In this document: positions 33,627 through 42,918 of the stretch, one piece after another
Position numbering within the stretch: position 1 is the stretch's first letter
Layout of the letters: every line of letters starts with the position of its first letter
NCBI RefSeq assembly: GCF_002741035.1
Contig: NZ_CP016808.1
Location: 5,132,501 to 5,196,500, forward strand
Direction: 5' to 3'
Source: Paenibacillus sp. BIHB 4019
GTDB taxonomy: Bacteria > Bacillota > Bacilli > Paenibacillales > Paenibacillaceae
Length of the DNA stretch: 64,000 nucleotides
Translations under genes and position numbers: made by a program
Notes under the pieces: generated by a model
Told to the model about the DNA's origin: nothing
The model's input: the letters and a program-made list of their open reading frames with translations, nothing else
The model's database searches: none

Positions 33627-34364
33627 ATGATGTTCCAGCATATGTTTGCGACGATGAACGAAATGCTCGACAACATTATTGATTCCTACCCTCTGGCGGC
33701 GGAGGAACAGAAGCAATATTATGACGAGCAGCTTTACGCTTTGAAGCAGATCAGCGATTCTTTAATTGAGCAATGGATTGATTTTGAAGAAAAATTTGCC
33801 GTTTTCACAGAGGAAGAGGCCGAGCCTTCAAATGCTTCACTGCTTACAGCAGCAGCGGAGTATGTAGGACAAGCGCCAGCGGCTGTGCAGCCATTGCCTC
33901 CGCAGCAAGCAGAAAAGCCAAACGTCTCGCAGCAGCCTATTTCTGGCATGTCTGTGGAGCAAGCGGAGCTCATATCCAAAGGACAGGGCTATTATCAATT
34001 ATTTATGTTTTCCCATGCTGCAAAGCAGTTCCAGCTTGCTGTAAACCACCTGCCGGAATGCAATTTAGCAAGGCTGTTTTTGGCTATGACGAATATGCAC
34101 CTGCAAAATTGGAGTGAGGCGCAGCGTCATTTTCAACTGCTAATTGGACTTACGGACTATCCGAAATGGCTCGCTTTAAGCTATAATGCCCTTGGGTGCA
34201 TTCAAGCGGTTCATTTAAACTTGGAGCAGGCAGAGCAATTTTTCCTTAAAGCCTATGAGCTGGACCCAAGCTTTAAGGATCCGCTGAATAATTTGCAGAG
34301 CTGCCGGGAACGTCCGCAGCAGTTGTCATTATTGTTCGGCAGCACGGAGCTATGCTGCTTGTGA
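33627..34364 (+). CDS. TPR repeat protein, 245 aa
   Basis: Residues 1-60 are an acidic helical head, followed by a Pro/Gln/Ala linker (APAAVQPLPPQQAEKP). TPR-like repeats then run from about 110 to 230 (GQGYYQLFMFSHAAKQFQLAVNHL, FLAMTNMHLQNWSEAQRHFQLLIG, SYNALGCIQAVHLNLEQAEQFFLKAYELDPSFKDP). No signal peptide. The function is unknown; it sits between panD and dinG, where B. subtilis has no equivalent. The start is ATG 33627 or 33630 behind GAAGGCGGG. Confidence 0.8.
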   Translation: MMFQHMFATMNEMLDNIIDSYPLAAEEQKQYYDEQLYALKQISDSLIEQWIDFEEKFAVFTEEEAEPSNASLLTAAAEYVGQAPAAVQPLPPQQAEKPNVSQQPISGMSVEQAELISKGQGYYQLFMFSHAAKQFQLAVNHLPECNLARLFLAMTNMHLQNWSEAQRHFQLLIGLTDYPKWLALSYNALGCIQAVHLNLEQAEQFFLKAYELDPSFKDPLNNLQSCRERPQQLSLLFGSTELCCL

Positions 34365-34382
34365 GAGGATCGGATTTATTTT

Positions 34383-37247
34383 ATGAAATATGCAGTGCTT
34401 GATTTGGAAACGACCGGACACAGCGCCTCCGATGATATTTTGCAGGTGGGGCTGGTCCTCCTTGATGATGATCTTAAAGTTATTCATACGTATAATTCGT
34501 TTGTAAAGCCAACGATTGCAATACCACCGTTTATTACGCAGCTAACGGGCATTGACGAGGCAATGGTGGCGGATGCGCCAGAGCTGTCTGATGTGCTGAT
34601 GGATATGATTCCGCTGCTTGATGATGCGGTGCTTGTCGCGCATAATGTCAATTTTGACGCTGGTTTTCTAAACCAAGCGCTCGATCGCAGCGGCTACCAT
34701 ACGTTTGCTGGGCGCAGGCTCGATACGATTGAGCTGCTGCGCATTCTTTTTCCATCGATTACGTCTTACCAGCTTGGTGCTGTGTCTGAACAGTTCGGCA
34801 TTACGCATGATCATCATCATCGCGCTGATAGCGATGCGATGGCGACCGCCGTTATATTCGCCAAATCAGTTCAAAAGCTACGGAGCTTGCCGCTGCTGAC
34901 TTTGCAGCGGTTATCTTCGCTTGTAGACAATGGCAGCGATTTAAGCTGGTTTATTACGCTGACGCTGAAGCAGGTGGAACAGAACATCGTTATGGGTGTT
35001 CCGGATTATGATTTTTTCAACCAGTTTGCGTTGAAAGCAAGAGAATGGACAGAGGAAAAGCCCGCGCGAAGCGAAGAGGGAGCCTCGCCTTTGCAGGATA
35101 TGTCATTCGAGCAATATTTGGATGAAATCAAGCAGCGTTTTATTGAGCAATTCCCGAATTATGAAGAACGCGAAGCTCAGACGACGATGTTTCATGAAGT
35201 GTTTGATTCGCTGGATAGCAAACGCCATTTGCTCATTGAAGCGGGTACAGGTACAGGAAAGTCTCTTGGTTATCTGATTCCAGCGCTCTATTATGGTATC
35301 CGTCAAGATGAGAAGATAGTCGTCAGCACGCATACCATTAATTTGCAAGAGCAGCTAAGGCATCGCGATGTGCCGCTGCTTAAACAGATTTTGCCGATTG
35401 AGTTCCGAGCTTCTATTTTCAAGGGCAGAGGGAATTATTTGTGCCTGCGCAAATTTGAAAGTAAAATAAATACGAGGGATATGATGTCCCCCGTTGATGA
35501 TGCGATTACAGCCTCGCAAATGGTCGTTTGGCTGGGCGAGACGGAAACAGGCGATCAGGAAGAGCTGAATTTCAGCAACAAGGGGACTGATTTCTGGTCC
35601 ACCGTTGCCAGCGATGCAGATTCCTGCCTGAACCGGGCTTGTCCTTGGTTTAAACGCTGCTACTACCATCGTGCGAAGCATGAAGCGAATATTGCCGATG
35701 TGTGCATTACGAATCACTCCATGCTGTTTACAGACATTCAAGCGGATCATCGGCTGCTGCCGACTTACAGCCATTTGATTGTCGATGAAGCACATCATGT
35801 GGAGGAAGTAGCAAGCAAGCATTTAGGCATGCAGCTCGGCTATTATTCGATAACGAATGCGATAACCCGGATGTTCAAGGATAGTCGTTCCGGCTTGCTG
35901 CCCTCGTTGCGCATTCATCTTCAGCAGGAAAGCGATGAGCGGGTTCAAGGCTGGCTTGAGACGATTGACACCATTATCCCGACCTTCACGGAAGTGAAGG
36001 AGCATTGGGAGAGGCTCTTTGAAATGCTGTACAGCTTTGTGCAAGCTTCTCCTGACGCGACGGGTGAAAACAATCAATCCGTTTATCGCCTGCGAGGCGA
36101 CAGCCTGCCTGAAGGCTGGTCCGAAGTGCTCGCCGAAGAGACCAATATTCATACGGAGCTCATACGCGTGCTGAAGACAGCTGAGAAAATGTCCGAGGAA
36201 ATTAAAGACCGCATCGATGAGCTGGCCGTACAGGCGCTTGTAACGGACTTGAATGGCGTTTTGCGCGATTTGACGAGAGTTAAGGATGATCTGCGCAGCT
36301 TTATGAAAGTCGATCAGACGACGGACGTATTCTGGCTGGAAGCCAACATGACCTACAAGCATCGCTCGCTGCATCTTTATGCGGTGCCGATTGATGTGAG
36401 CAGCCAGCTTCAGCAGTATTTATTTGATGTGAAGGACAGCATTATTTTAACGTCAGCTACCCTTTCGGTGCAAAAGTCATTCCAGTTTGCCGAAGAGCAG
36501 CTTGGACTTAGCGGCTTTGAAGAGGCGGGCAGATTGCGCACCGTACAGCTGGCATCGCCGTTTAATTACCGGGAGCAGGCGCTCGTCATTATACCGCGCA
36601 ATTTCCCTGTTCTTAAAGGCTCGGCGGGCGAGCCCGCATTTATTTCAATGCTCGTCTCTTCTTTGGCAGATGCGGTGCAGCAGACCAATGGCAGAATGCT
36701 GGTGCTGTTCACCTCTTACCGAATGCTCAAGCAGGTATATGACCCGCTTAAAGCGGCGCTCGCGGCCACCAGCATTCAAGTGCTGGGCCAAGGCATCGAC
36801 AGCGGCAATCGTACGAAGCTGACGCGGCGTTTTTTGCAGCAGCCAGAGTCCGTTTTGCTTGGTACAAGCAGCTTTTGGGAAGGCGTTGACATTCCAGGCG
36901 AAGCCTTGACTTGCCTTGCCATCGTCCGATTGCCATTCCAACCGCCCAATCATCCGCTGCTGGAAGCGAAGTCGGAATTGCTGCAGCGCCAAAAGCAAAA
37001 TCCATTTATGAAGCTGTCGATTCCGCAAGCGGTTATTCGCTTCAAGCAGGGATTCGGCAGGCTCGTGCGAACGGCGAAGGATAAAGGGATTGTCATTATT
37101 TATGATACGCGAGTGATAGAAACGTATTATGGCAAGCATTTTCTGTATTCCTTGCCTGGCCCGAAAATTGAGCATATGCATATCGAGCAAATTGTACCGA
37201 GAATGAAAGAATGGCTTGGTGCCGAGAGGGAGGAGGAGAACGGGTGA
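34383..37247 (+). CDS. dinG: DinG-family ATP-dependent helicase with N-terminal DEDD exonuclease
   Basis: 954 residues. The exonuclease domain (about 1-170) has LDLETTG, AHNVNFDAGFL and HHRADSDA, the DEDDh motifs. The helicase part has EAGTGTGKSLGYL (Walker A), VDEAHHVEE (DEAH box) and the C-terminal QGFGRLVRT arginine-finger motif. Cys354, Cys415, Cys420 and Cys426 show the C-x4-C-x5-C spacing of the XPD/DinG iron-sulfur cluster. Such proteins process nucleic acid structures during repair. The stop overlaps the rex start by 4 bases. Confidence 0.94.
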   Translation: MKYAVLDLETTGHSASDDILQVGLVLLDDDLKVIHTYNSFVKPTIAIPPFITQLTGIDEAMVADAPELSDVLMDMIPLLDDAVLVAHNVNFDAGFLNQALDRSGYHTFAGRRLDTIELLRILFPSITSYQLGAVSEQFGITHDHHHRADSDAMATAVIFAKSVQKLRSLPLLTLQRLSSLVDNGSDLSWFITLTLKQVEQNIVMGVPDYDFFNQFALKAREWTEEKPARSEEGASPLQDMSFEQYLDEIKQRFIEQFPNYEEREAQTTMFHEVFDSLDSKRHLLIEAGTGTGKSLGYLIPALYYGIRQDEKIVVSTHTINLQEQLRHRDVPLLKQILPIEFRASIFKGRGNYLCLRKFESKINTRDMMSPVDDAITASQMVVWLGETETGDQEELNFSNKGTDFWSTVASDADSCLNRACPWFKRCYYHRAKHEANIADVCITNHSMLFTDIQADHRLLPTYSHLIVDEAHHVEEVASKHLGMQLGYYSITNAITRMFKDSRSGLLPSLRIHLQQESDERVQGWLETIDTIIPTFTEVKEHWERLFEMLYSFVQASPDATGENNQSVYRLRGDSLPEGWSEVLAEETNIHTELIRVLKTAEKMSEEIKDRIDELAVQALVTDLNGVLRDLTRVKDDLRSFMKVDQTTDVFWLEANMTYKHRSLHLYAVPIDVSSQLQQYLFDVKDSIILTSATLSVQKSFQFAEEQLGLSGFEEAGRLRTVQLASPFNYREQALVIIPRNFPVLKGSAGEPAFISMLVSSLADAVQQTNGRMLVLFTSYRMLKQVYDPLKAALAATSIQVLGQGIDSGNRTKLTRRFLQQPESVLLGTSSFWEGVDIPGEALTCLAIVRLPFQPPNHPLLEAKSELLQRQKQNPFMKLSIPQAVIRFKQGFGRLVRTAKDKGIVIIYDTRVIETYYGKHFLYSLPGPKIEHMHIEQIVPRMKEWLGAEREEENG

Positions 37248-37900
37248 AGCAGACGAAAATATCGGAGGCGGTCGTAAGACGCCTCCCCATTTACCTGCAA
37301 GTGCTGAACGAGCTGAACAACCGGGAGGTGCAAACCGTTTCGTCCCAGGAGCTTGGCGTCAAGCTGGATTTGAATCCGGCGCAAATCCGCAAGGACTTGG
37401 CGTATTTCGGCGATTTTGGCCGTAAGGGCATCGGCTATGATGTGACTTATTTAATTGAGAAGATTCGCCAAATTCTCAAGCTTGACCAGACGATAAATGT
37501 CGCGCTTGTCGGTGCGGGTAATTTAGGCCATGCGCTGTGCAATTATAATAAATATTCCAAAGACAATATGAAAATCATCGCGGTGTTTGATGTGCATCCA
37601 TCGAAAATCGGCTCGCAAATTAATAATTTGACCGTTATGCCGATGGATATGCTGAAACAAACGGTGGAGGAAAACAATATCCGGATCGGCATTATAACCG
37701 TTCCCGGATTTGAAGCGCAAAATGTCGCTAATCAATTCATTGACGCTGGCATTGAAGGCTTGCTTAATTTTGCCCCAGCGATATTGAAGGTACCAGAGGA
37801 AATTCGCATTCATCATGCTGACTTTACGAAAGAGCTGCTAAGTCTGGCATATTACTTGGAGAGGGAAAGGGATGACGAAAATGAGCCAAATTTGGATTGA
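37244..37900 (+). CDS. rex: Redox-sensing transcriptional repressor Rex
   Basis: 218 residues. An N-terminal winged helix (RRLPIYLQVLNELN, SQELGVKLDLNPAQIRKDLAYFG) is followed by the NAD(H)-binding Rossmann domain with VALVGAGNLGHAL and a C-terminal swapped helix. It senses the NADH/NAD ratio and represses fermentation and respiration genes. GTG 37244 overlaps the dinG stop (GTGA); GAGGGAGGAGGAG precedes it. No Rex operator was recognised in this window. Confidence 0.95.
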   Translation: MKQTKISEAVVRRLPIYLQVLNELNNREVQTVSSQELGVKLDLNPAQIRKDLAYFGDFGRKGIGYDVTYLIEKIRQILKLDQTINVALVGAGNLGHALCNYNKYSKDNMKIIAVFDVHPSKIGSQINNLTVMPMDMLKQTVEENNIRIGIITVPGFEAQNVANQFIDAGIEGLLNFAPAILKVPEEIRIHHADFTKELLSLAYYLERERDDENEPNLD

Positions 37901-39182
37901 AAATGGACGTTTTGTAACGATGGAGGACGGCGAGCATGTGCTGCAAGGGCATATGGTTGTAACCGATGATCGCATTACATATATCGGAGCAGAAGCTCCA
38001 ACTGGGCTGCAAGCCGATGTGCAAAAGCTGGATGGCAGCAAGCTTGCCTTTATGCCGGGTCTAGTAAACACGCATGGACATGCGGCTATGACTTTGCTGC
38101 GCGGCTATTCCGATGATCAAAACCTGCAAGTATGGCTGGAGCAAAAAATGTGGCCGATGGAAGGCAAATACATCGACATCGATACCCGTGCAGGCAGCGC
38201 GCTTGCCGTGGTGGAAATGCTGAAATCCGGTACGACGGCTTTCGTGGATATGTATGACCGCATGGACCAGCTAGCCGAAGTTGTTGAACAGTCCGGCATT
38301 CGCGGCTGTCTGACGCGCGGCGTCATCGGCCTTTGCCCGGAGGATGTACAGCAAGCGAAGCTGGCGGAAGCGATTGCTTTCGCACGCGATTGGAACGGCA
38401 AGGCCGATGGCCGGATTACGACGATGATTTCGCCGCATGCGCCTTATACATGCCCGCCAGATTATATTGAGAAATTTGTACAGGCCGCGCATGATTATGA
38501 TTTGCCGCTGCATACGCATATGTCAGAATCGATTGCCGAAGTAGAACAAAACGTTCGCGATTATGGCGTTCGTCCCGTTCAGCATCTCGACAATTTAGGC
38601 TTCTTCTCGCGTCCGGCGCTCGTTGCTCATGCGGTGCATTTGAATGACGAGGAAATTGCGCTGCTGGCTGAACGCAAAGTAGCCGTATCGCATAACCCGG
38701 TCAGCAACCTCAAGCTGGCAAGCGGCATTGCCCGCGTTCCTGCTTTGCTTCGCGCAGGTGTAACTGTATCGCTAGGCACGGACAGCGCGGCAAGCAACAA
38801 CAATCTTGATCTGTTCAAGGAAATCAATCTTGCGGCTTTGCTGCATAAAGGTGTTTCTGGCGACCCTACAGTTGTGCCAGCGATTGAAGCTTTGCGTATG
38901 GGAACGGTATACGGCGCTCGCTCCATTTGGCAGGAGGATTCCATTGGCCGCCTGCGCGTTGGCATGAAGGCTGACTTCATCGCAATCGATATTGAACAGC
39001 CGCATTTTTATCCACAGACGGATATAGTGTCCCATTTGGTATACGCTGGCTCTGGCCGCGACGTTAAGCATGTTTGGGTGGACGGCCGCCAGGTTGTACG
39101 GGATGGCGAATGCACGCTGCTCGATGAGGAGAAAATTCGTCACGATGCTCAGGCGAGCTTCGAGAGGCTGTTGAAGGCATAA
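37872..39182 (+). CDS. mtaD: 5'-methylthioadenosine/S-adenosylhomocysteine deaminase, amidohydrolase family
   Basis: 436 residues. NTHGHAAMT (H-x-H zinc ligands), HTHMSES, VSHNPVSNLKLASG and GTDSAASNNNLD (catalytic Asp) are the amidohydrolase markers of the TrzF/MtaD group. It deaminates MTA or SAH, or a related purine or triazine substrate; the exact substrate is not proven. It overlaps rex by about 20-29 bases depending on the start (37872 or 37881). It may feed methionine salvage encoded at 52.8-61.7 kb. Confidence 0.85.
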   Translation: MTKMSQIWIENGRFVTMEDGEHVLQGHMVVTDDRITYIGAEAPTGLQADVQKLDGSKLAFMPGLVNTHGHAAMTLLRGYSDDQNLQVWLEQKMWPMEGKYIDIDTRAGSALAVVEMLKSGTTAFVDMYDRMDQLAEVVEQSGIRGCLTRGVIGLCPEDVQQAKLAEAIAFARDWNGKADGRITTMISPHAPYTCPPDYIEKFVQAAHDYDLPLHTHMSESIAEVEQNVRDYGVRPVQHLDNLGFFSRPALVAHAVHLNDEEIALLAERKVAVSHNPVSNLKLASGIARVPALLRAGVTVSLGTDSAASNNNLDLFKEINLAALLHKGVSGDPTVVPAIEALRMGTVYGARSIWQEDSIGRLRVGMKADFIAIDIEQPHFYPQTDIVSHLVYAGSGRDVKHVWVDGRQVVRDGECTLLDEEKIRHDAQASFERLLKA

Positions 39183-39709
39183 TGCGGGCGAGAACGAGAA
39201 AGCCGTTTTGGACGGTAAAACGGGCTGTCTTTATTTCAGTTATTTTTATTATCGCATTGCTGACCGTTACGATTGTTTATTACCGTGCCGTGCATAAGGA
39301 TTTATGGGCAGAGGAAGCGCCGATTAAAGCGCATGCGATTGAAGCCGCACAGTTGACGGAAGTTACCGGGATGACGAAGCAGGTGTGGGATGGCATTTCC
39401 TGGGTTGTAAAAGGGAATACGGCTGATGAACAAGACGTTTATGTATTTCTGACGACAGCGGAAGGTCCTGTGCTCACGGTGAAAGCGACTGAGCATATTA
39501 CACAAGAGCAGGCAGATACTGCTTTACTGGGCAGCGAGCCGGATGCGGATATTAAAAGAACACAGCCGGGTTTGCTGAACGGCGAACCGGTGTGGGAAAT
39601 TTTTTATAGCCGTGATGAAGCGATTACGAAATATTATTATGCGTATTATTCGTTCCGCGATGGCGCATTTTTGAAGAAATATAGTTTGGTAGGTGACAAG
39701 GCGTCCTAG
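39182..39709 (+). CDS. ypmB: DUF5590 membrane-anchored protein, YpmB-like
   Basis: 175 residues. A signal anchor (RAVFISVIFIIALLTVTIVYY) is followed by an extracytoplasmic part with PepSY-like features (VWDGISWVVKGNTADEQDVYVFL, EPVWEIFYSRD). Position after dinG and resemblance to B. subtilis YpmB support the name. The function is unknown. The start codon overlaps the mtaD stop by one base, with GAAGG ahead. Confidence 0.75.
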   Translation: MRARTRKPFWTVKRAVFISVIFIIALLTVTIVYYRAVHKDLWAEEAPIKAHAIEAAQLTEVTGMTKQVWDGISWVVKGNTADEQDVYVFLTTAEGPVLTVKATEHITQEQADTALLGSEPDADIKRTQPGLLNGEPVWEIFYSRDEAITKYYYAYYSFRDGAFLKKYSLVGDKAS

Positions 39710-39855
39710 CTGTAATGGATGCCTTAGCTGTAACAGTTGGAATTGCTGGCTATTATTACACCCCCTTATTCAACAGGCGATGTGATATACTTTCGTGTAT
39801 CGGAGTGGATATGCGTTTGGCATATCACCGTCATTTTGAGAGGGGGATTTTTACG

Positions 39856-40398
39856 ATGTTCAAACTCAAGATTATGCCGATTTTGATAACAGCTGCTGCG
39901 TCCGCCCTCGTTTTATTTGGAGGCTGGCTTATTTATCATCAGGTTGCATTCGCAGCTCCGCTTGCCAAGGCGGTTGATTCAATAGAAGGCATTGCTTCAT
40001 CCGAGACACCTATTATGGATACGGACCGTATTACTTTCCCGCTGACGCTTTCAGCTGGAGCGGATTTAAAGCATGTATATGAAACGATAGCGGAGCAAAG
40101 CAAATCTGTCATTGGAAGCCGCGACATTCAGCTCGATATTGCGAATACAAGCTCGAACGCCAAGCTGGATCAGCTGTGGTCATCGTCTCTATTCAAAGTG
40201 GCTGAAGCGATGGAGCACAAAAACTATTCGACTATTCCTGAGACGCTGAAAGCTTTGGCGGATGAACATTCAGGTGTTCACGCTGTAACCGATATGGATG
40301 ACACCAATGTATATATTACGCTGAAAGATGGTACGGCTACGAAGTATATCGTGCTTCCGCGTGTAGCCGCACAGCTGGAGGTGTCCAGTTATGCGTAA
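39856..40398 (+). CDS. Small membrane-anchored protein upstream of the FtsH-like gene
   Basis: 180 residues, no recognised family. A membrane helix near the start (IMPILITAAASALVLFGGWLIYH) precedes an extracytoplasmic domain of about 145 residues. GAGAGGGGG lies before ATG 39856. It overlaps the next gene, an FtsH-like protease, by 8 bases, so the two are translationally linked. It may act as partner or adaptor of the protease, which itself lacks the usual extracytoplasmic domain. That role is inferred from position only. Confidence 0.7.
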   Translation: MFKLKIMPILITAAASALVLFGGWLIYHQVAFAAPLAKAVDSIEGIASSETPIMDTDRITFPLTLSAGADLKHVYETIAEQSKSVIGSRDIQLDIANTSSNAKLDQLWSSSLFKVAEAMEHKNYSTIPETLKALADEHSGVHAVTDMDDTNVYITLKDGTATKYIVLPRVAAQLEVSSYA

Positions 40399-41887
40399 AT
40401 ACGGCATCGAAATCGCAATTGGTTTTATTCCGGTATTGATTGCCTTTCTTTTATTTGTGAATGTGAATTTAATGCCTTTTGTGCTGCTTGTCATTATCGC
40501 TGCTGCTGTCGTTTATTTAGCAACCGGCAGAGGAAAGCTTGCGCATGCTTCAGGTACGAAGCGGCGGAAGGTATCGGACAGCGTGCCATTCTCCTTTGAG
40601 CAAATTGGCGGACAGGAGCGTGCCAAGCAGGAGTTGATCGAGGCGCTCGATTTTCTAGTTCGGCATGAGGAACTGAGCAAGCTCGGCATTCGGCCGTTGA
40701 AGGGGATTTTGCTGACGGGACCTCCGGGAACCGGGAAGACGTTAATGGCGAAAGCAGCCGCGCAATATACCGATTCGATTTATTTAGCTGCCTCGGGCAG
40801 TGAATTTGTGGAGATGTACGTCGGCGTCGGGGCAGGCCGGATTCGTGACTTATTCAAAGAAGCGCGGACGAAAGCGAAGAAAGCGGGCAAGGAAAGCGCC
40901 GTTATTTTTATCGATGAGATCGAAGTGATCGGCGGCAAACGCGATGGCGGACAGCATCGGGAATATGATCAGACGCTTAATCAGCTGCTTACGGAAATGG
41001 ACGGCATCCATGCCGATACGGCGCCGCGGCTGCTCATTATTGCGGCAACGAACCGTAAAGAAATGCTCGACAGCGCACTGCTTAGGCCCGGACGGTTCGA
41101 CCGCCATATTGGTGTAGAACTGCCGGACAAAAAAGCACGCTATCAAATATTGAATATCCATGCGGCCAACAAGCCGCTTGCCGATACGGTGGAGCTGGAG
41201 AAAGTAGCTGCTGAGTCGTTCGGCTTCTCCGGCGCACAGCTTGAGAGCGTCATGAACGAAGGCGCCATTTATGCGATGCGGGAGCAAAGCGAGGTCATTG
41301 AAGAGCAGCATCTGGCTATGGCGATTGACAAGGTCATGATGGGCGAGAAGACGGATCGCGAGGCGACGAAGGAGGAGCGCGAGCGTGTGGCGCTGCATGA
41401 GCTCGGCCATGCGATTTCAGCAGAGCTGCTGCGTCCGGGCAGCGTATCTCAGGTTGCCTTGTCCCCGCGTGGTCAGGCGCTAGGCTATGTGCGTCATAAT
41501 CCCGAGCAGGATCGTTATTTATACACGAGGGATTTTCTGAATGGGCAAATTATGATTGCGCTTGGCGGGGCGGCGGCTGAGGAAATCTTCTACGGCAATC
41601 GCAGCACGGGGTCGCGTGGCGACTTTGATCAGGCGATGAACATCGTTCGTACGCTCGTCGAATCAGGCTTAACGGAGCTTGGCATAATTCATCCCGAAAT
41701 GATGACTCCTGATGCCTGGGCGAAGATCAATCGCTCTATCCTTGACGATTTAATGGCCAAGACGACTGCGATGCTGGCGACGAAGCGTCAAGTTTTTCTG
41801 GACGCGCTTGATGTCCTGATCCGTGAAGAAACGCTCAGCGGCATTGAATTTCGTGAATTGCTTAAGAAGTTGTCACATAGCGCATAA
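40391..41887 (+). CDS. FtsH-like membrane AAA+ metalloprotease, compact form
   Basis: 498 residues. Two closely spaced membrane helices (about 6-25 and 28-45) lead straight into the AAA domain: Walker A LTGPPGTGKT, pore loop FVEMYVGVGAGRIRDLF, Walker B VIFIDEIEVIG and second region of homology TNRKEMLDSALLRPGRFDR. The protease domain has zinc motif HELGH and the third ligand in DFDQAMNIV. Canonical FtsH is about 600-650 residues with an extracytoplasmic loop of about 70; here that loop is absent. It is a paralogue rather than the housekeeping FtsH. The substrate is unknown. Confidence 0.88.
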   Translation: MRKYGIEIAIGFIPVLIAFLLFVNVNLMPFVLLVIIAAAVVYLATGRGKLAHASGTKRRKVSDSVPFSFEQIGGQERAKQELIEALDFLVRHEELSKLGIRPLKGILLTGPPGTGKTLMAKAAAQYTDSIYLAASGSEFVEMYVGVGAGRIRDLFKEARTKAKKAGKESAVIFIDEIEVIGGKRDGGQHREYDQTLNQLLTEMDGIHADTAPRLLIIAATNRKEMLDSALLRPGRFDRHIGVELPDKKARYQILNIHAANKPLADTVELEKVAAESFGFSGAQLESVMNEGAIYAMREQSEVIEEQHLAMAIDKVMMGEKTDREATKEERERVALHELGHAISAELLRPGSVSQVALSPRGQALGYVRHNPEQDRYLYTRDFLNGQIMIALGGAAAEEIFYGNRSTGSRGDFDQAMNIVRTLVESGLTELGIIHPEMMTPDAWAKINRSILDDLMAKTTAMLATKRQVFLDALDVLIREETLSGIEFRELLKKLSHSA

Positions 41888-41924
41888 TAATTCAGCATGA
41901 ATAATCCTCAATTTATTACAATTT

Positions 41925-41958
41925 GAAGGCAGACGACATGTCTGTCTTCTTTTTTTTC
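41925..41958 (+). terminator. Rho-independent terminator after the FtsH-like gene
   Basis: GAAGGCAGAC (41925-41934) pairs with GTCTGTCTTC (41940-41949, one G-U pair), followed by eight T residues. Confidence 0.9.
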
Positions 41959-42045
41959 AGAAAACCGTTATAATAAACATTGAACATAACTATAAAGAGA
42001 ATGTTTCTCATTTACATGGTGTAGGGAAACGACAAGGAGAGAATC

Positions 42046-42918
42046 ATGTCTATCAAAAAAGTTGGCGTAGTTGGCGCAGGAACAATGGGCCAGGGTATTG
42101 CTGAAATGTTGGCCTCTAATGGGCTGGACGTTCATTTAATCGAGATTTCGGAAGAACGATTGACATATGGCAGGCAAATGATCGAACTTAGCCTGGATAA
42201 ACAAATCGAGAAATGGGCTTTGACACAGGCGGAGAAGAAGCTGATTATGAATCGTATTCATATGACATTGTCTTATAATGCACTGGCCGAATGCGAGCTT
42301 GTCATTGAGACGGTTACCGAGGACTTGGAAAGCAAGAAGGCTGTCATTAGCCAAATAGACGACATTTGCGGCGCTGATGTTATTTTGGCGAGCAATACGT
42401 CGACGCTCAGCTTGACGGAGCTGGCTAGTGCATCTGCACATCCGGAACGGGTGATTGGGCTTCATTTCATCTATCCGGTACTCAAAATCGATTTGGTGGA
42501 AATTGTTCGTGGCCTTAAAACGAGCGAGGATACCTTTACGAGCACGAAACATTTCGTTGAAGAAATTATTCATAAAAAAGGCGTCATGGTATTTGAATCT
42601 CCCGGATTCGTAACCTCCCGCCTTATTTGCTTGTTCATAAACGAAGCTCTGCACGTATTGGAGGAAGGCGTTGCTTCTGCGGAAGACATCGATAGCGCGA
42701 TGCGTATCGGCTATTCCTTCCAGCACGGTCCTTTCGAGATGGCAGACCGCTTCGGCCTCGATTCGGTGCTTGCTGCACTGGACCGCATGTTCCGCGAATA
42801 TGGCGAGCTCAAATACCGCCCTTCCATCGTCTTGAAAAAAATGGTGCGTGCTGGCCAACTGGGTGCGAAAACAGGCGTTGGCTTTTTCAAATATGACAAG
42901 GATGGGGATCGGATCTAA
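42046..42918 (+). CDS. 3-hydroxyacyl-CoA dehydrogenase family protein
   Basis: 290 residues. VGVVGAGTMGQGIAEML is the NAD-binding motif, VIETVTEDL and ASNTSTLSLTELA are conserved, and GLHFIYPVLKIDLVEIVRG holds the catalytic His (H-F-x-x-P). The helical C-terminal domain has ESPGFVTSRLI. It matches 3-hydroxybutyryl-CoA dehydrogenase in size. AAGGAG lies before the ATG. The stop overlaps the ackA start by one base (TAATG), so reduction of a hydroxyacyl-CoA is tied to acetate kinase expression. Confidence 0.9.
   Translation: MSIKKVGVVGAGTMGQGIAEMLASNGLDVHLIEISEERLTYGRQMIELSLDKQIEKWALTQAEKKLIMNRIHMTLSYNALAECELVIETVTEDLESKKAVISQIDDICGADVILASNTSTLSLTELASASAHPERVIGLHFIYPVLKIDLVEIVRGLKTSEDTFTSTKHFVEEIIHKKGVMVFESPGFVTSRLICLFINEALHVLEEGVASAEDIDSAMRIGYSFQHGPFEMADRFGLDSVLAALDRMFREYGELKYRPSIVLKKMVRAGQLGAKTGVGFFKYDKDGDRI

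Noticed and set aside
33514..33630. LexA box for dinG control
   Set aside because: No CGAAC-N4-GTTCG-type palindrome precedes the TPR gene or dinG.
37244..37900. Rex operator sites near rex, ackA or qcrA
   Set aside because: No TTGTGAA-N6-TTCACAA-like palindrome was found in the intergenic regions of the window.
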